From NCBI RefSeq assembly GCF_019355555.1, contig NZ_CP072141.1:986001-1050000 (forward strand): a DNA stretch of 64,000 bases, read 5' to 3'. The notes beneath the pieces are model-generated. The model was not told where the DNA came from and ran no database searches. It saw nothing but the letters and a program-made list of their open reading frames with translations. This DNA comes from Rhizobium sp. L51/94. Its GTDB lineage: Bacteria > Pseudomonadota > Alphaproteobacteria > Rhizobiales > Rhizobiaceae. The position numbers were made by a program, and so were the translations under genes. Positions 17,152-26,181 of the stretch are shown here, in pieces (within the stretch, counting starts at the first letter, position 1; each line of letters opens with the position of its first letter).

Positions 17152-17751
17152 TTACTTCAAGGCGCCGACCAGTACGTCACGGCCATTCTCGATCGTCACC
17201 CAGCGGCCTGCATTATAGCTCGCCTGGCGTTTGATGTAGGAATAAGGCGTCTGGTACCAGATCTTCACTTCATCGGTGAGGTTGTCGAGCTCGTAATCGC
17301 CCTGGGCGGTGCGCAGCGTCAGAATGGCGTGACCTTCGCCATCCGGCTTGCGGACGACGGTCATGAGAAGGTTGGACGGAGAAAAGCCGCGCTGGATCAG
17401 GATACGGCGCTTCAGCAGTGCAAAGTCTTCACAATCGCCAGCGGTGACCGGATAGGCCCAGTATTCTTCCTTGCCATAGACTTCCATGTCCGTGGCCGGG
17501 ATGATGGTGGTGTTAACCTGCAAATTGACCTGCTTGACCGTTGCCCAGTTTGCATCGGTCATCTTGACGGGCATCAGATCCGAATTGGGGCCGCATTCGC
17601 TGCGGTAGCGCTGACAGAAATCATAATGGCCGATTGGCTGCGAGGTGGTGCCGCCGACAACCATCGAAGGCCCACTCTGGGACGCCGGCATAGCCGATGT
17701 CGACATGGCAAATATCGCCACTAAGGCTAGAAAGATGCCCTTGAAATCCAC
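17152..17751 (-). CDS. Transglutaminase-like cysteine protease (BTLCP family)
   Basis: 199 residues with a signal peptide of about 23 residues. The catalytic triad is Cys107 in TAGDCEDFALLKR, His141 in GEGHAIL and Asp156 in ELDN. The family is related to LapG, the periplasmic protease that cleaves surface adhesins, but no LapD-like partner is visible nearby. It is periplasmic by its signal peptide. A TTAA-N7-TTAA box lies 29 bases upstream of the start, suggesting cell-cycle control by CtrA. Length fits the family. Confidence 0.87.
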   Translation of the reverse strand: MDFKGIFLALVAIFAMSTSAMPASQSGPSMVVGGTTSQPIGHYDFCQRYRSECGPNSDLMPVKMTDANWATVKQVNLQVNTTIIPATDMEVYGKEEYWAYPVTAGDCEDFALLKRRILIQRGFSPSNLLMTVVRKPDGEGHAILTLRTAQGDYELDNLTDEVKIWYQTPYSYIKRQASYNAGRWVTIENGRDVLVGALK

Positions 17752-17779
17752 GCCAGCAACCTCGTACCGTCCCTAATTC

Positions 17780-17794
17780 TTAACAAATTGTTAA
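17780..17794 (-). promoter_or_regulatory. CtrA-type binding box
   Basis: TTAACAAATTGTTAA is a perfect 15-base palindrome that also fits the CtrA consensus TTAA-N7-TTAA. It lies 29 bases before the BTLCP start codon, where it could activate or repress the promoter. Confidence 0.5.
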
Positions 17795-17904
17795 TGGACG
17801 CGAGGCCGCATGGTCAATCGTTACTTAAACGTTAACAGGGTGAACCGTGCAACATGGTTAAAATGCAACAGAAATCGATGTTGGTTTAAGGCCGCCAAGG
17901 ACCT

Positions 17905-18708
17905 CTAAACCGTTGCGAACGCCGCGATCACACCGAGCATCCTCTCCAGATCCTGTGGGCGGGAGAGGCGATGGTCGCCATCGCGGATGAGCGTCAGCAC
18001 CACATCGTCGGCCGGCAGATGCTCCACCAGTTTCATCGCGTGGGCGTGGGGTACGTCCTTGTCCTGCATGCCCTGCAAGATGTGGACCGGGCAGCCAGTC
18101 TCGATCATGCCTGACAGCACCTGGTTCGCCCGGCCGTCCTCGATCAGCTTCCGCGTATAGATATTGGGGATAGGGCTGTAGGCAGACGGCTCCTCGAAAA
18201 AACCTTTCTCCGCCAAAGCCTGGCGCTCGACATCTTTCAGGTTTGGTTCGATCAGGTCGATCGTAAAGTCCGGTGCCGGGGCGATCAGCACCAGGCCCTT
18301 GATATCTGGCGCGCTCTTCCGGGCGCGCAACTCCTGGATCAGCCGTAGCGCGATCCAGCCGCCCATAGACGAGCCGACGATCACGAGGCGTTGCGGATTG
18401 GCGTGATCGACAACCGCCAGCGTTTCCTCCAGCCAACGCGAGATCGTGCCATCGCGAAATTCGCCGCCCGAGACGCCGTGACCGGAATAGTCGAACCGGA
18501 TGCATCCAAGACCCAGCCGCTCGGCCAGCGCATCGACCTCGACTGCCTTGGAGCCCCCCATGTCGGAGCGATAGCCGGACAGCCAGAGAATTGTCGCTTG
18601 CTTTTCGGGGTTCGAGGTCTCGCGAAGTCGCATGGCAATCGGACGGGCACCATCGCCGCTGCCGACAGTGATTGTCTCGAGCGGAAGGGCATTTGCGGTT
18701 TCGGACAT
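17905..18708 (-). CDS. Alpha/beta hydrolase
   Basis: 267 residues. The nucleophile elbow is GSSMGGW (Ser near residue 107), the oxyanion region FDYSGHG, and the catalytic His is in RDGDHRLSRPQDLERM near the C-terminus. TILWLSGYRSDMGGSKA is a typical first strand. It is probably a carboxylesterase or thioesterase-like enzyme in the cytosol. ATG 18708 has AGGAG about 9 bases upstream; the 53 extra codons to 18867 are not family-like. It is divergent from infC. Confidence 0.82.
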   Translation of the reverse strand: MSETANALPLETITVGSGDGARPIAMRLRETSNPEKQATILWLSGYRSDMGGSKAVEVDALAERLGLGCIRFDYSGHGVSGGEFRDGTISRWLEETLAVVDHANPQRLVIVGSSMGGWIALRLIQELRARKSAPDIKGLVLIAPAPDFTIDLIEPNLKDVERQALAEKGFFEEPSAYSPIPNIYTRKLIEDGRANQVLSGMIETGCPVHILQGMQDKDVPHAHAMKLVEHLPADDVVLTLIRDGDHRLSRPQDLERMLGVIAAFATV

Positions 18709-18885
18709 AGGCTGAGCTCCTGTTTGGCCGCTTTTAAAACAGATTCGCTTCCGGGCTGACAGGAGGTGATTTCTGCCATACACTGTGCTATTGACATCGC
18801 TGCCGCTTTGAGCACATTGCCGCCAACTGCGCCGACGGGAGCTTGGGGCCGCAAACACTTTAAACAATTCGTGGAGAATACGACC

Positions 18886-19422
18886 ATTCGCAGACCTTTT
18901 AAAACCGACGCTCCCGTTAAGGACGGGCCGCGTTCAAACCGGGAAATTCGCATCCCGAAAGTCCAGCTCATCGGAGCGGACGGCGCAAACCTGGGCATAG
19001 TCCCCACAGACGAAGCAATGAAGATGGCGGAAGACTCAGGTCTCGACCTAGTGGAAATTTCCCCTAACGCAGAGCCGCCCGTCTGCAAGATTCTCGATCT
19101 CGGCAAGCTGAAATACGCCAACCAGAAGAAGGCGGCCGAAGCGCGCAAGAAGCAGAAGATCGTCGAAATCAAAGAAATCAAGATGCGTCCGAACATCGAC
19201 ACCCATGACTACGAGGTGAAGATGAAGGCCATGAGCCGCTTTTTCGATGAAGGCGACAAGGTCAAGGTGACCCTGAAGTTCCGCGGCCGCGAAATGGCCC
19301 ACCAGGAACTCGGCATGAAGCTGTTGCAGCAGGTCAAGGTCGACACGATCGAGTTTGCCAAGGTCGAAGCCGAACCGAAGCTCGAAGGTCGCCAGATGAT
19401 GATGGTGCTCGCGCCGAAGTAA
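18886..19422 (+). CDS. infC: Translation initiation factor IF-3, ATT start codon
   Basis: 178 residues. The N domain ([29 protein letters not shown]), Lys-rich linker ([15 protein letters not shown]) and C domain ([26 protein letters not shown]) are intact. The protein should begin [10 protein letters not shown], as in rhizobial IF-3, and the codon in that place is ATT at 18886, with GGAG 9 bases upstream. No ATG, GTG or TTG fits. Rare AUU/AUC starts let IF-3 repress its own translation. It binds 30S subunits and proofreads the initiator codon. An intrinsic terminator follows. Confidence 0.95.
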   Translation: MRRPFKTDAPVKDGPRSNREIRIPKVQLIGADGANLGIVPTDEAMKMAEDSGLDLVEISPNAEPPVCKILDLGKLKYANQKKAAEARKKQKIVEIKEIKMRPNIDTHDYEVKMKAMSRFFDEGDKVKVTLKFRGREMAHQELGMKLLQQVKVDTIEFAKVEAEPKLEGRQMMMVLAPK

Positions 19423-19450
19423 GGTGCGGACCGTCACACTGGAAGTCGAA

Positions 19451-19478
19451 GCCGTCCGTCCGGGCGGCTTTTTCTTTT
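19451..19478 (+). terminator. Intrinsic terminator of infC
   Basis: GCCGTCC and GGGCGGC form a 7-bp stem with one U-G pair and a GTCC loop, followed by TTTTTCTTTT. infC is therefore transcribed apart from rpmI-rplT. Confidence 0.85.
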
Positions 19479-19515
19479 GTCAGGGCTGCGTTCGAAAGAT
19501 TCAGCTGCGGCCCCG

Positions 19516-19544
19516 TTGCACTTTGGCGGGACTGCGGTTATAGG
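19516..19544 (+). promoter_or_regulatory. Candidate promoter and leader of rpmI-rplT
   Basis: TTGCAC at 19516-19521 and TATAGG at 19539-19544, spaced 17 bases. Transcription would leave a leader of about 175 bases before rpmI, long enough for L20-mediated autoregulation. No gene is seen in the 306-base gap 19423-19728 apart from the infC terminator and this promoter. Confidence 0.45.
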
Positions 19545-19728
19545 ACCCCGTCCGAACTGACCGGCAGGGCATGCCGTGGCAGTTCAGAATGCTTGCAGAA
19601 CGGTTCGTCACCGCACCTGCAGTTCAACAACCAAGCCACCCGCACTTTGTGCAAGCCCGGCATGCCGGACCTGCGAGAGGCGCCTTCTTCAAAAAGAGCG
19701 CGACCGGGGGCATAGAAGGAGTAGCAAA

Positions 19729-19932
19729 ATGCCCAAGATGAAGACGAAGTCCTCTGCCAAGAAGCGGTTCAAGATCACCGCAACCGGCAAAGTGAAGGCC
19801 GCCGCTGCTGGCAAGCGCCACGGCATGATCAAGCGTAGCAACAAGTTCATTCGCGATGCACGCGGCACCATGGTTCTTTCCGAGCCAGATGGTCGCAAGG
19901 TCATCAAGAATTACTTGCCGAACGGTCGCTAA
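19729..19932 (+). CDS. rpmI: 50S ribosomal protein L35
   Basis: 67 residues. [14 protein letters not shown] is the universal L35 start, and [18 protein letters not shown] the conserved core. It belongs to the large subunit. ATG 19729 has AGAAGGAG upstream. rplT follows at 35 bases in the same transcript. The longer frame opening at 19576 is spurious. Confidence 0.98.
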   Translation: MPKMKTKSSAKKRFKITATGKVKAAAAGKRHGMIKRSNKFIRDARGTMVLSEPDGRKVIKNYLPNGR

Positions 19933-19967
19933 GACCCTTCGCCCGCTATTATTAAGGAGATCATGAC

Positions 19968-20372
19968 ATGGCACGTGTCAAAAGAGGCGTCACCTCGCAC
20001 GCCAAGCATAAGAAGGTTCTGAAGCAGGCCAAGGGTTTCTACGGCCGCCGCAAGAACACCATCCGCGCCGCCAAGGCAGCGGTCGATCGTTCCAAGCAGT
20101 ACGCTTACCGCGACCGCAAGGTAAACAAGCGCAATTTCCGCGCCCTCTGGATCCAGCGTATCAACGCTGCCGTCCGCGAGCACGGCCTGACCTACGGCCG
20201 CTTCATCGACGGCCTCACCAAGGCTGGCATCGAAGTCGACCGCAAGGTTCTGTCTGACATGGCGATCCATGAAGTCGAAGCATTCGGCGCCCTGGTTGCT
20301 GCCTCGAAGAAGGCGCTGGACTATCTGAAGGATGCCGGCACGAAGAACGAATTCGAAGCGGTCGTTAAGTAA
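19968..20372 (+). CDS. rplT: 50S ribosomal protein L20
   Basis: 134 residues. [20 protein letters not shown] and [21 protein letters not shown] are diagnostic of L20. L20 binds 23S rRNA early in assembly and in many bacteria represses its own operon by binding the leader. AAGGAG lies before the ATG. The operon closes with a strong hairpin. Confidence 0.98.
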   Translation: MARVKRGVTSHAKHKKVLKQAKGFYGRRKNTIRAAKAAVDRSKQYAYRDRKVNKRNFRALWIQRINAAVREHGLTYGRFIDGLTKAGIEVDRKVLSDMAIHEVEAFGALVAASKKALDYLKDAGTKNEFEAVVK

Positions 20373-20403
20373 CGGCGCGACGAACCCTTTGTGTTCCAGG
20401 TTT

Positions 20404-20442
20404 GAAACCCGCGCCGGCAAGCTGGCGCGGGTTTCGCGTTTT
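20404..20442 (+). terminator. Intrinsic terminator of rpmI-rplT
   Basis: GAAACCCGCGCC and GGCGCGGGTTTC form a perfect 12-bp stem with an 8-base loop, followed by GCG and TTTT. Confidence 0.75.
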
Positions 20443-20510
20443 CGTCACCCCGTTTTTTCATCAACCCAGTCTCTGAGCGGCGCGCCAGGCCCGCAAGACA
20501 GGATCGCAAA

Positions 20511-21377
20511 GTGGAAGACCAGCAAGATTACCTGCGTTCTCTACCGGATCTGACCGCCAGCGACATCGAGACGCTGCTTGCGGTGCTGGTTTCTGGCAAG
20601 AAGCGCGTTCAGCGGGTCGTCCTGTCTCAGCGGACTGTCTGGATCAAGCGCTACGGCACGGAGAAGCCGACATGGTGGCGTCACCTGCAGGCTTTTGTTT
20701 CACGATTGATCCCCGTCGATTACCTCAGGCCCTCACCCTATCTGACACCACGAGAGATGGCAGAGCGCGAACAGCGGCGCATCCGGTTGTTTGCTGCCAG
20801 CGGCATCGCCGCTCCCCAGATCCTCTATGCCTCCAGAAGCGCCATCGTGCTGACCCATGTCGGCGAGACGGTGCAGGCGCGCCTGCGCAAGTCGGACGAC
20901 GATACGGTCCGCGACGGGCTGCTGGTTGCCTGCGCCGAGGAACTTGGGCGTCTCCATGCCGCCGGTCTCTGCCATGGAAGGCCTTACCCGCGCGACATGT
21001 TCTTTGCCGGCGACAGGCTCGGTTTCATGGATTTCGAGGAGGAGCCGCAAAGCGTCATGCCGCTGCCGGTTGCCCAGGCGCGCGACATATGGCTGCTGTT
21101 TCTGCAGATCGCCAGCACGGCCCGGCGCGGTACCGACACCTTCGACGCTGCCTACAACGCGTGGTCGGCGCGGGCGCCAGCGGCAGCGATTGCCGAATTG
21201 CGACGCATGACGGGCTTCCTCGGGCATTTTTTGTCCTTTGCCCGGTTGATTGGCCGCGTCCGCATGGGTAGTGATCTGCGGCGCTTCATTGTCGCCACGA
21301 GCTATCTGGCGACGGTGCCGTCCGATAGTCGCTCCAGCACGACCCACGAAGAACGCCCGCAAGGCAGGACACCATGA
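20511..21377 (+). CDS. Kinase-fold protein (RIO/KdkA/InaA-like), catalytic Asp missing
   Basis: 288 residues starting at GTG 20511 with AGGA upstream. The fold resembles the RIO/lipopolysaccharide-kinase group. The presumed ATP Lys is Lys46 (VWIKRYG). The catalytic loop reads [11 protein letters not shown] at 155-165 where active relatives have HGDxxxxN, so Arg157 replaces the catalytic Asp and Asp162 stands in for the metal-binding Asn. The DFG-like motif is DFE at 174-176. It may be a pseudokinase, or use a different base. Its stop overlaps the pheS start (ATGA), so the two are translationally coupled. Target unknown. Confidence 0.6.
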   Translation: MEDQQDYLRSLPDLTASDIETLLAVLVSGKKRVQRVVLSQRTVWIKRYGTEKPTWWRHLQAFVSRLIPVDYLRPSPYLTPREMAEREQRRIRLFAASGIAAPQILYASRSAIVLTHVGETVQARLRKSDDDTVRDGLLVACAEELGRLHAAGLCHGRPYPRDMFFAGDRLGFMDFEEEPQSVMPLPVAQARDIWLLFLQIASTARRGTDTFDAAYNAWSARAPAAAIAELRRMTGFLGHFLSFARLIGRVRMGSDLRRFIVATSYLATVPSDSRSSTTHEERPQGRTP

Positions 21378-22456
21378 CCGAACTCGATACATTGCAACAG
21401 CAGCTGCTTTCCGACGTCCATGCCGCATCCGACGAGGCGGCCATCGAAGCCGTCCGGCTTTCAGCGCTCGGCAAGAAGGGCTCGGTCTCGGAACTGCTGA
21501 AGACGCTGGGCGGAATGTCGCCGGAGGAACGCCAGACGCGCGGTGCCGCCATCAATGCGTTGAAAACCGTTGTGACCGAGGCCATCGTCAGCCGCAAGGC
21601 AGAGCTGAAGGACGCCGCGATCACGGAGAAGCTCAAGGCGGAGACAGTCGATGTCAGCCTGCCGGTGCGCTCCTCGCCGGCCGAGCGCGGTCGAATCCAT
21701 CCAATCAGCCAGATCGTCGACGAGATCACGGCCATCTTCGGCGACATGGGCTTCTCGATTGCCGAAGGTCCCGACGTAGAGACCGATCACTACAATTTCA
21801 CGGCGCTGAATTTCCCGGAAGGCCACCCGGCCCGCGAAATGCATGACACGTTCTTCTTCCAGCCGGACGAGAACGGCGAGCGGAAGGTGCTGCGCACCCA
21901 CACCTCGCCGGTGCAGATCCGCACCATGGAAGCCCAGAAGCCGCCGATCCGCATCATCATTCCCGGCAAGACCTACCGCCAGGACTCGGATGCCACCCAT
22001 TCGCCGATGTTCCATCAGGTCGAAGGCCTGGTGGTCGACAAAAAGGCGAATGTCGGCAACATGCGCTGGGTTCTGGAAGAGTTCTGCAAGGCCTTCTTCG
22101 AGGTCGACAGCGTCACCATGCGCTTCCGCCCGTCCTTCTTTCCCTTCACCGAGCCGTCCTTCGAGGTCGACATCCAGTGCGACCGCTCCGGCCCGAGCGT
22201 CAAGTTCGGCGAAGGCACCGACTGGATGGAGATTTTGGGCTGCGGCATGGTCCATCCGAACGTGCTGCGCCACGGTGGGCTCGATCCGGACGAATATCAG
22301 GGCTTTGCCTGGGGTATGGGCCTCGACCGTATCGCCATGCTGAAATACGGCATGCCGGACCTGCGCGATTTCTTCAACGCCGACGTCCGCTGGATCTCCC
22401 ACTACGGCTTCCGCCCCCTCGACATGCCGACGCTGTTTGGGGGCTTGAGCGTTTAA
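21374..22456 (+). CDS. pheS: Phenylalanyl-tRNA synthetase alpha subunit
   Basis: 360 residues. The N-terminal coiled-coil arm (1-95) is followed by the class II catalytic core: motif 1 around [19 protein letters not shown], motif 2 [17 protein letters not shown] with tRNA/ATP contacts, and motif 3 [13 protein letters not shown]. With PheT it forms the alpha2-beta2 enzyme that charges tRNA-Phe. The start overlaps the kinase-like gene by 4 bases. The stop TAA is followed directly by the ATG of the broken DUF4160 gene, and pheT lies 1.1 kb further on. Confidence 0.98.
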   Translation: MTELDTLQQQLLSDVHAASDEAAIEAVRLSALGKKGSVSELLKTLGGMSPEERQTRGAAINALKTVVTEAIVSRKAELKDAAITEKLKAETVDVSLPVRSSPAERGRIHPISQIVDEITAIFGDMGFSIAEGPDVETDHYNFTALNFPEGHPAREMHDTFFFQPDENGERKVLRTHTSPVQIRTMEAQKPPIRIIIPGKTYRQDSDATHSPMFHQVEGLVVDKKANVGNMRWVLEEFCKAFFEVDSVTMRFRPSFFPFTEPSFEVDIQCDRSGPSVKFGEGTDWMEILGCGMVHPNVLRHGGLDPDEYQGFAWGMGLDRIAMLKYGMPDLRDFFNADVRWISHYGFRPLDMPTLFGGLSV

Positions 22457-22681
22457 ATGCCAACCCTGCTGGTCTGGCATGGATACGAGTTCCGGTTCTA
22501 TGCGCTGGATATGGGCGAACCTCCCCATACTCACGTCGTGAAGTAGGGGAAGTCGTTGAAGGTCTGGCTGGAAAGCGTGGCGGTTGCGCGGAATGTTGGT
22601 TACAATGAGCGGGATGTTGACCGCCTTCTTGCGGCGATTGCAGAACACAGGGATCAATGGATCGAGGCGTGCGTCGAATGA
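22457..22681 (+). pseudogene. DUF4160 gene interrupted by an in-frame amber codon
   Basis: Reading from ATG 22457, the frame gives MPTLLVWHGYEFRFYALDMG and EPPHTHVVK, the standard DUF4160 opening with its PPHxH motif. It then meets TAG at 22544-22546. The same frame continues as GKSLKVWLESVAVARNVGYN and on through RDVDRLLAAIAEHRDQW to TGA 22681, exactly the rest of a DUF4160 protein. The family normally has a residue such as Asp or Asn here. One substitution therefore explains the defect, and no frameshift is present. Its stop overlaps the next start by ATGA. DUF4160-DUF2442 pairs recur in bacteria and are suspected toxin-antitoxin-like modules. Confidence 0.85.
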
Positions 22682-22953
22682 CTTCTTTGGAGTTTGAAAC
22701 CGAGGATATGCGCCCCATCAAAGCCTGGTGCTCTGCGGATGAGGTCCATGTAACGTTGGCAGACGGCCGTACCATTTCGGCTCCGCTCTGGTGGTATCCG
22801 TTTCTTCTTGATCTCGATCAATCCGCGCTCAACGATATCGAGTTGATGTATGAGGGCGTCTGGTGGCCGGAAGTGGACGAGGGCATCTCTGTCCAGAGCA
22901 TGTTCCGTGGCGTCAAGGCACCGGGGGCGAAGGCTCCGCAGAAGGTGGCTTGA
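22678..22953 (+). CDS. DUF2442 family protein
   Basis: 91 residues. The DUF2442 core is ADEVHVTLADGRTISAPLWW followed by YPFLLDLD and the acidic IELMYEGVWWPEVDEGISV. The start ATG at 22678 overlaps the stop of the broken DUF4160 partner; an ATG at 22657 is less likely. The usual function is unknown. Such proteins sit next to DUF4160 proteins and have been proposed as the second half of a two-gene module. The exonuclease gene begins immediately after its TGA. Confidence 0.85.
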   Translation: MTSLEFETEDMRPIKAWCSADEVHVTLADGRTISAPLWWYPFLLDLDQSALNDIELMYEGVWWPEVDEGISVQSMFRGVKAPGAKAPQKVA

Positions 22954-23586
22954 GTGACGGAACAACGGCCCACCTATTACTTCGTCACGGACGTCGAGAC
23001 GAACGGTCCGGATCCTTTGCGTCATTCGATGTTGAGTTTCGCGACAGTTGCGTTGCGTTCTGATGGGGTCGCGTGCGGTGAGTTCGAGGCGGTTCTGATG
23101 CCCCGCGTGGATCGAGGAACGGATGAGCGGACCATGGCCTGGTGGGGGACGCAACCGGAGGCATGGGAGGCGGCAACTGCTGATCCAGAAGATCCAGCGG
23201 CTGTTATGGTGCGGTTCGTGGAATGGATTGAAGGCTTTGCCGGAGAGCGCGCATTCGCTGCGCGCCCGCTCATGTTCGATGGTCTCTGGATCGACCACTA
23301 TTTGAGGACATTTGCTGACCGTTTTCTGCTGGATGTCCCCTATTGGGGCCAATGCGTTTTTAACGCGGGACCACTGGATATCGGGACTTATCTTTTGGGT
23401 GTATTTGGCAAAACTCAGCCTCAGTCGGGTGCAGACAAATTTCCCGATGACTTGCTTGGTCATCATCCGCATACCCACAAGGCTATCGATGACGCACGCG
23501 GTTATGCGTCACTCCTTTCGAAACTATTTGATGTGGCTCGGGGTCTGCCAGAAAACCCGCTCGATTTTATAAGGGTGCAACAATGA
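22954..23586 (+). CDS. DEDDh 3'-5' exonuclease (DnaQ fold)
   Basis: 210 residues from GTG 22954. The Exo I motif is TDVETNGPD with Asp13 and Glu15. A third Asp is in [10 protein letters not shown] (Asp109), and Exo III is [14 protein letters not shown] with His175 and Asp180, so the DEDDh set is complete. Long Trp-rich insertions ([16 protein letters not shown]) resemble the Rv2179c-like RNase group rather than DnaQ itself. The start directly follows the DUF2442 stop and the end overlaps pheT by ATGA. A role in trimming RNA, perhaps tRNA, is possible but inferred from context only. Confidence 0.8.
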   Translation: MTEQRPTYYFVTDVETNGPDPLRHSMLSFATVALRSDGVACGEFEAVLMPRVDRGTDERTMAWWGTQPEAWEAATADPEDPAAVMVRFVEWIEGFAGERAFAARPLMFDGLWIDHYLRTFADRFLLDVPYWGQCVFNAGPLDIGTYLLGVFGKTQPQSGADKFPDDLLGHHPHTHKAIDDARGYASLLSKLFDVARGLPENPLDFIRVQQ

Positions 23587-26006
23587 AATTCACGCTCTCC
23601 TGGCTGAAAGATCACCTCGACACCGAGGCGACGCTTGATGAGATCTGTACGCGCCTGACCGAGATCGGGCTTGAAGTCGATGCTGTCGATGACAAGGCGG
23701 CGTTCAAGCCGTTCGTTATCGCCAAGGTGCTGTCGGCTGAAAAGCATCCGCAGGCCGACCGGCTGAAGGTGCTGATGGTCGATACCGGCGCGGACAAGCC
23801 CGTGCAGGTCGTCTGTGGCGCGCCGAATGCTCGGGCTGGGATGATCGGCGCCTTCGCCCCCGCCGGTACCTATGTGCCCGGCATCGATGTGACGCTGACG
23901 GTTGGCAATATCCGTGGTGTTGAAAGCCATGGCATGATGTGCTCCGAGAAGGAGCTGCAGATTTCCGACAATCATGACGGTATTATCGACTTGGCAGCAG
24001 ATGCACCGGTCGGTTCGAGCTATGCCACTTACGCCGGCCTTGACGATGCCATGATCGACGTCAACCTGACGCCGAACCGGCCGGATTGCACCTCGATCTA
24101 CGGCATTGCCCGCGATCTCGCCGCTTCCGGCCTCGGCACGCTGAAGACCCGCGCGGCGCCTGCGTTCCCCATCGAGGGCGAAACGCCGGTCAAGGTGACG
24201 CTCGATCTCGATGACCCCAGGCTTTGCCCCGGCTTCGCGCTCCGCCTGGTGCGTGGCGTGAAGAACGGCCCGAGCCCGGCCTGGATGCAGCAGCGGCTGA
24301 TGGCGATCGGCCTCAGGCCGATCAGCGCGCTGGTCGATATCACCAATTACATGACCTTTGACCAAGGCCGTCCCATGCACGTTTTCGACGCTGCCAAGGT
24401 CAAGGGCGACCTGACCGTGCGCCGTGCCCGCGACGGAGAATCCGTCCTCGCGCTGGATACCCGAGAATACAAGCTTTCCGGCAACAATGTCGTCATCGCT
24501 GACGACAACGGTATCGAGTCCATCGGTGGCATCATGGGCGGCGAGCACTCGGGCTGCGACGAGAACACCACCGACGTGCTGATCGAATCCGCACTGTGGG
24601 ATGCCATGAACATCGCCAAGTCCGGCCGCGGCCTCGGCATCATCACCGATGCCCGTTATCGTTTCGAGCGCGGCGTCGATCCCGAATACATGCTGCCGGG
24701 TCTCGAGCGCACCACGGAACTGGTGCTGGAGATCTGCGGCGGCACTGCTGCCAAGGCCAATGTCGTCGGCTACACGCCCTACGAGCCCAAGATCGTCGAG
24801 TTCCCCTTCGCCGAAATCAAGAGGCTGACCGGGCTTGAGGTCTCCACCACCGAGAGCACCGAAATCCTGACGCGCCTTGGCTTCAAGGTCTCGGGCTCCG
24901 GCGAGCGCGTCTCGGTTGCCGTCCCCTCCTGGCGCCCGGATGTCGATGGCAAGGCTGATCTCGTCGAAGAGGTCATGCGTATCCACGGCGTCGATAATAT
25001 CAAGCCGACGCCTCTCGAAAGCCATGCCGCCGTCAACGGCAAGATCCTGACGACGCTGCAGATTCGCACCCGCACCGCTAAGCGTGCGCTGGCCTCGCGC
25101 GGCATGCTGGAAGCGGTCATGTGGTCGTTCATCTCGACGGACCAGGCTAAGCTGTTCGGCGGCGGATCCGATACCCTCAGGCTCGCGAACCCTATCGCCG
25201 CCGATATGTCCGATATGCGCCCGTCGCTGCTGCCGGGCCTGCTGAGCGCTGCCCAGAGAAATGCCGACAAGGGCTACGGCGACGTCGCGCTGTTCGAAGT
25301 TTCCGGCACCTACGAGAACGACCGGCCGGAAGGCCAGCGGCGTGTCGCCGGCGGCATTCGCCGGGGCACGGCGACGCTTTCAGGCGCCGGTCGCCTCTGG
25401 TCCAACGCCACCAAGGGCGGTGGCAAGCCGGTCGATGTGTTCGATGCCAAGGCCGATGCCCTGGCCGTCATCGAGGCTTGCGGGCTGCCGATGGGCAATA
25501 TCCAGATCGAGCATGGCGGGCCGGATTGGTATCACCCGGGTCGCTCAGGTACCATCAAGATGGGCCCAAAGGTCGTGCTCGGCTATTTCGGCGAGTTCCA
25601 TCCGAAGACGCTGGAGGCACTCGATGTGTCTGGCGCTCTCTGTGGCTTCGAGGTGTTCCTCGACGTCATGCCCGAGCCGAAGCGCAAGCCAACGCGGACC
25701 AAGCCGGCGCTCGAGCTTTCGCCCTTGCAGGTGGTCAAGCGTGACTTCGCATTTGTCGTCGACAAGACGGTGGAAGCTGGAGCGATCATCCGGGCGGCAT
25801 CCGGCGCAGATCGCAAGCTGGTAACGTCGGTCAACGTCTTCGACGTGTTCGAAGGGGCTTCGCTCGGCGATGGCAAGAAATCCGTTGCCATCGAAGTGCA
25901 GATTCAGCCGGCTGAGCGCACGTTGACCGATCAGGATTTCGACGCGCTGACCCAGAAGATCGTCGCCAACGTCACCAAGACGACCGGTGGCGTCTTGCGC
26001 GGCTGA
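23583..26006 (+). CDS. pheT: Phenylalanyl-tRNA synthetase beta subunit
   Basis: 807 residues. An EMAP-like tRNA-binding domain covers 40-150 ([27 protein letters not shown]). The B3/B4 editing domain covers about 210-380 ([22 protein letters not shown]), then the B5 domain, the inactive class II-like core, and the C-terminal anticodon-binding fold ([19 protein letters not shown]). It pairs with PheS and edits Tyr-tRNA-Phe. It is translationally coupled to the exonuclease through ATGA. Length is standard. Confidence 0.98.
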   Translation: MKFTLSWLKDHLDTEATLDEICTRLTEIGLEVDAVDDKAAFKPFVIAKVLSAEKHPQADRLKVLMVDTGADKPVQVVCGAPNARAGMIGAFAPAGTYVPGIDVTLTVGNIRGVESHGMMCSEKELQISDNHDGIIDLAADAPVGSSYATYAGLDDAMIDVNLTPNRPDCTSIYGIARDLAASGLGTLKTRAAPAFPIEGETPVKVTLDLDDPRLCPGFALRLVRGVKNGPSPAWMQQRLMAIGLRPISALVDITNYMTFDQGRPMHVFDAAKVKGDLTVRRARDGESVLALDTREYKLSGNNVVIADDNGIESIGGIMGGEHSGCDENTTDVLIESALWDAMNIAKSGRGLGIITDARYRFERGVDPEYMLPGLERTTELVLEICGGTAAKANVVGYTPYEPKIVEFPFAEIKRLTGLEVSTTESTEILTRLGFKVSGSGERVSVAVPSWRPDVDGKADLVEEVMRIHGVDNIKPTPLESHAAVNGKILTTLQIRTRTAKRALASRGMLEAVMWSFISTDQAKLFGGGSDTLRLANPIAADMSDMRPSLLPGLLSAAQRNADKGYGDVALFEVSGTYENDRPEGQRRVAGGIRRGTATLSGAGRLWSNATKGGGKPVDVFDAKADALAVIEACGLPMGNIQIEHGGPDWYHPGRSGTIKMGPKVVLGYFGEFHPKTLEALDVSGALCGFEVFLDVMPEPKRKPTRTKPALELSPLQVVKRDFAFVVDKTVEAGAIIRAASGADRKLVTSVNVFDVFEGASLGDGKKSVAIEVQIQPAERTLTDQDFDALTQKIVANVTKTTGGVLRG

Positions 26007-26025
26007 TACAGTCAACCCGCAAGCG

Positions 26026-26103
26026 CCTCACCCGCCAGCACGTTCTGACGGCGGGTGAGGGCACGTTTGGTGCATTGCATCATATTTTTGCGATGCACCA
26101 AAC
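26026..26103. repeat. Two tandem perfect inverted repeats after pheT
   Basis: First: CCTCACCCGCC (26026-26036) with GGCGGGTGAGG (26050-26060), 11 bp, 13-base loop. Second: GTTTGGTGCAT (26065-26075) with ATGCACCAAAC (26093-26103), 11 bp, 17-base loop containing ATATTTTT. Neither is followed by a U-tract. They may act together as terminators or mRNA end protectors, or the second may be an operator of the DUF3422 gene. Confidence 0.55.
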
Positions 26104-26181
26104 CTCGACCCCTTGTCCATGAGCGCATTTGCGCATAGCGAGGAATGGTGCTGGCCATCACGGCCGCTCGAGGGCAGCGAA

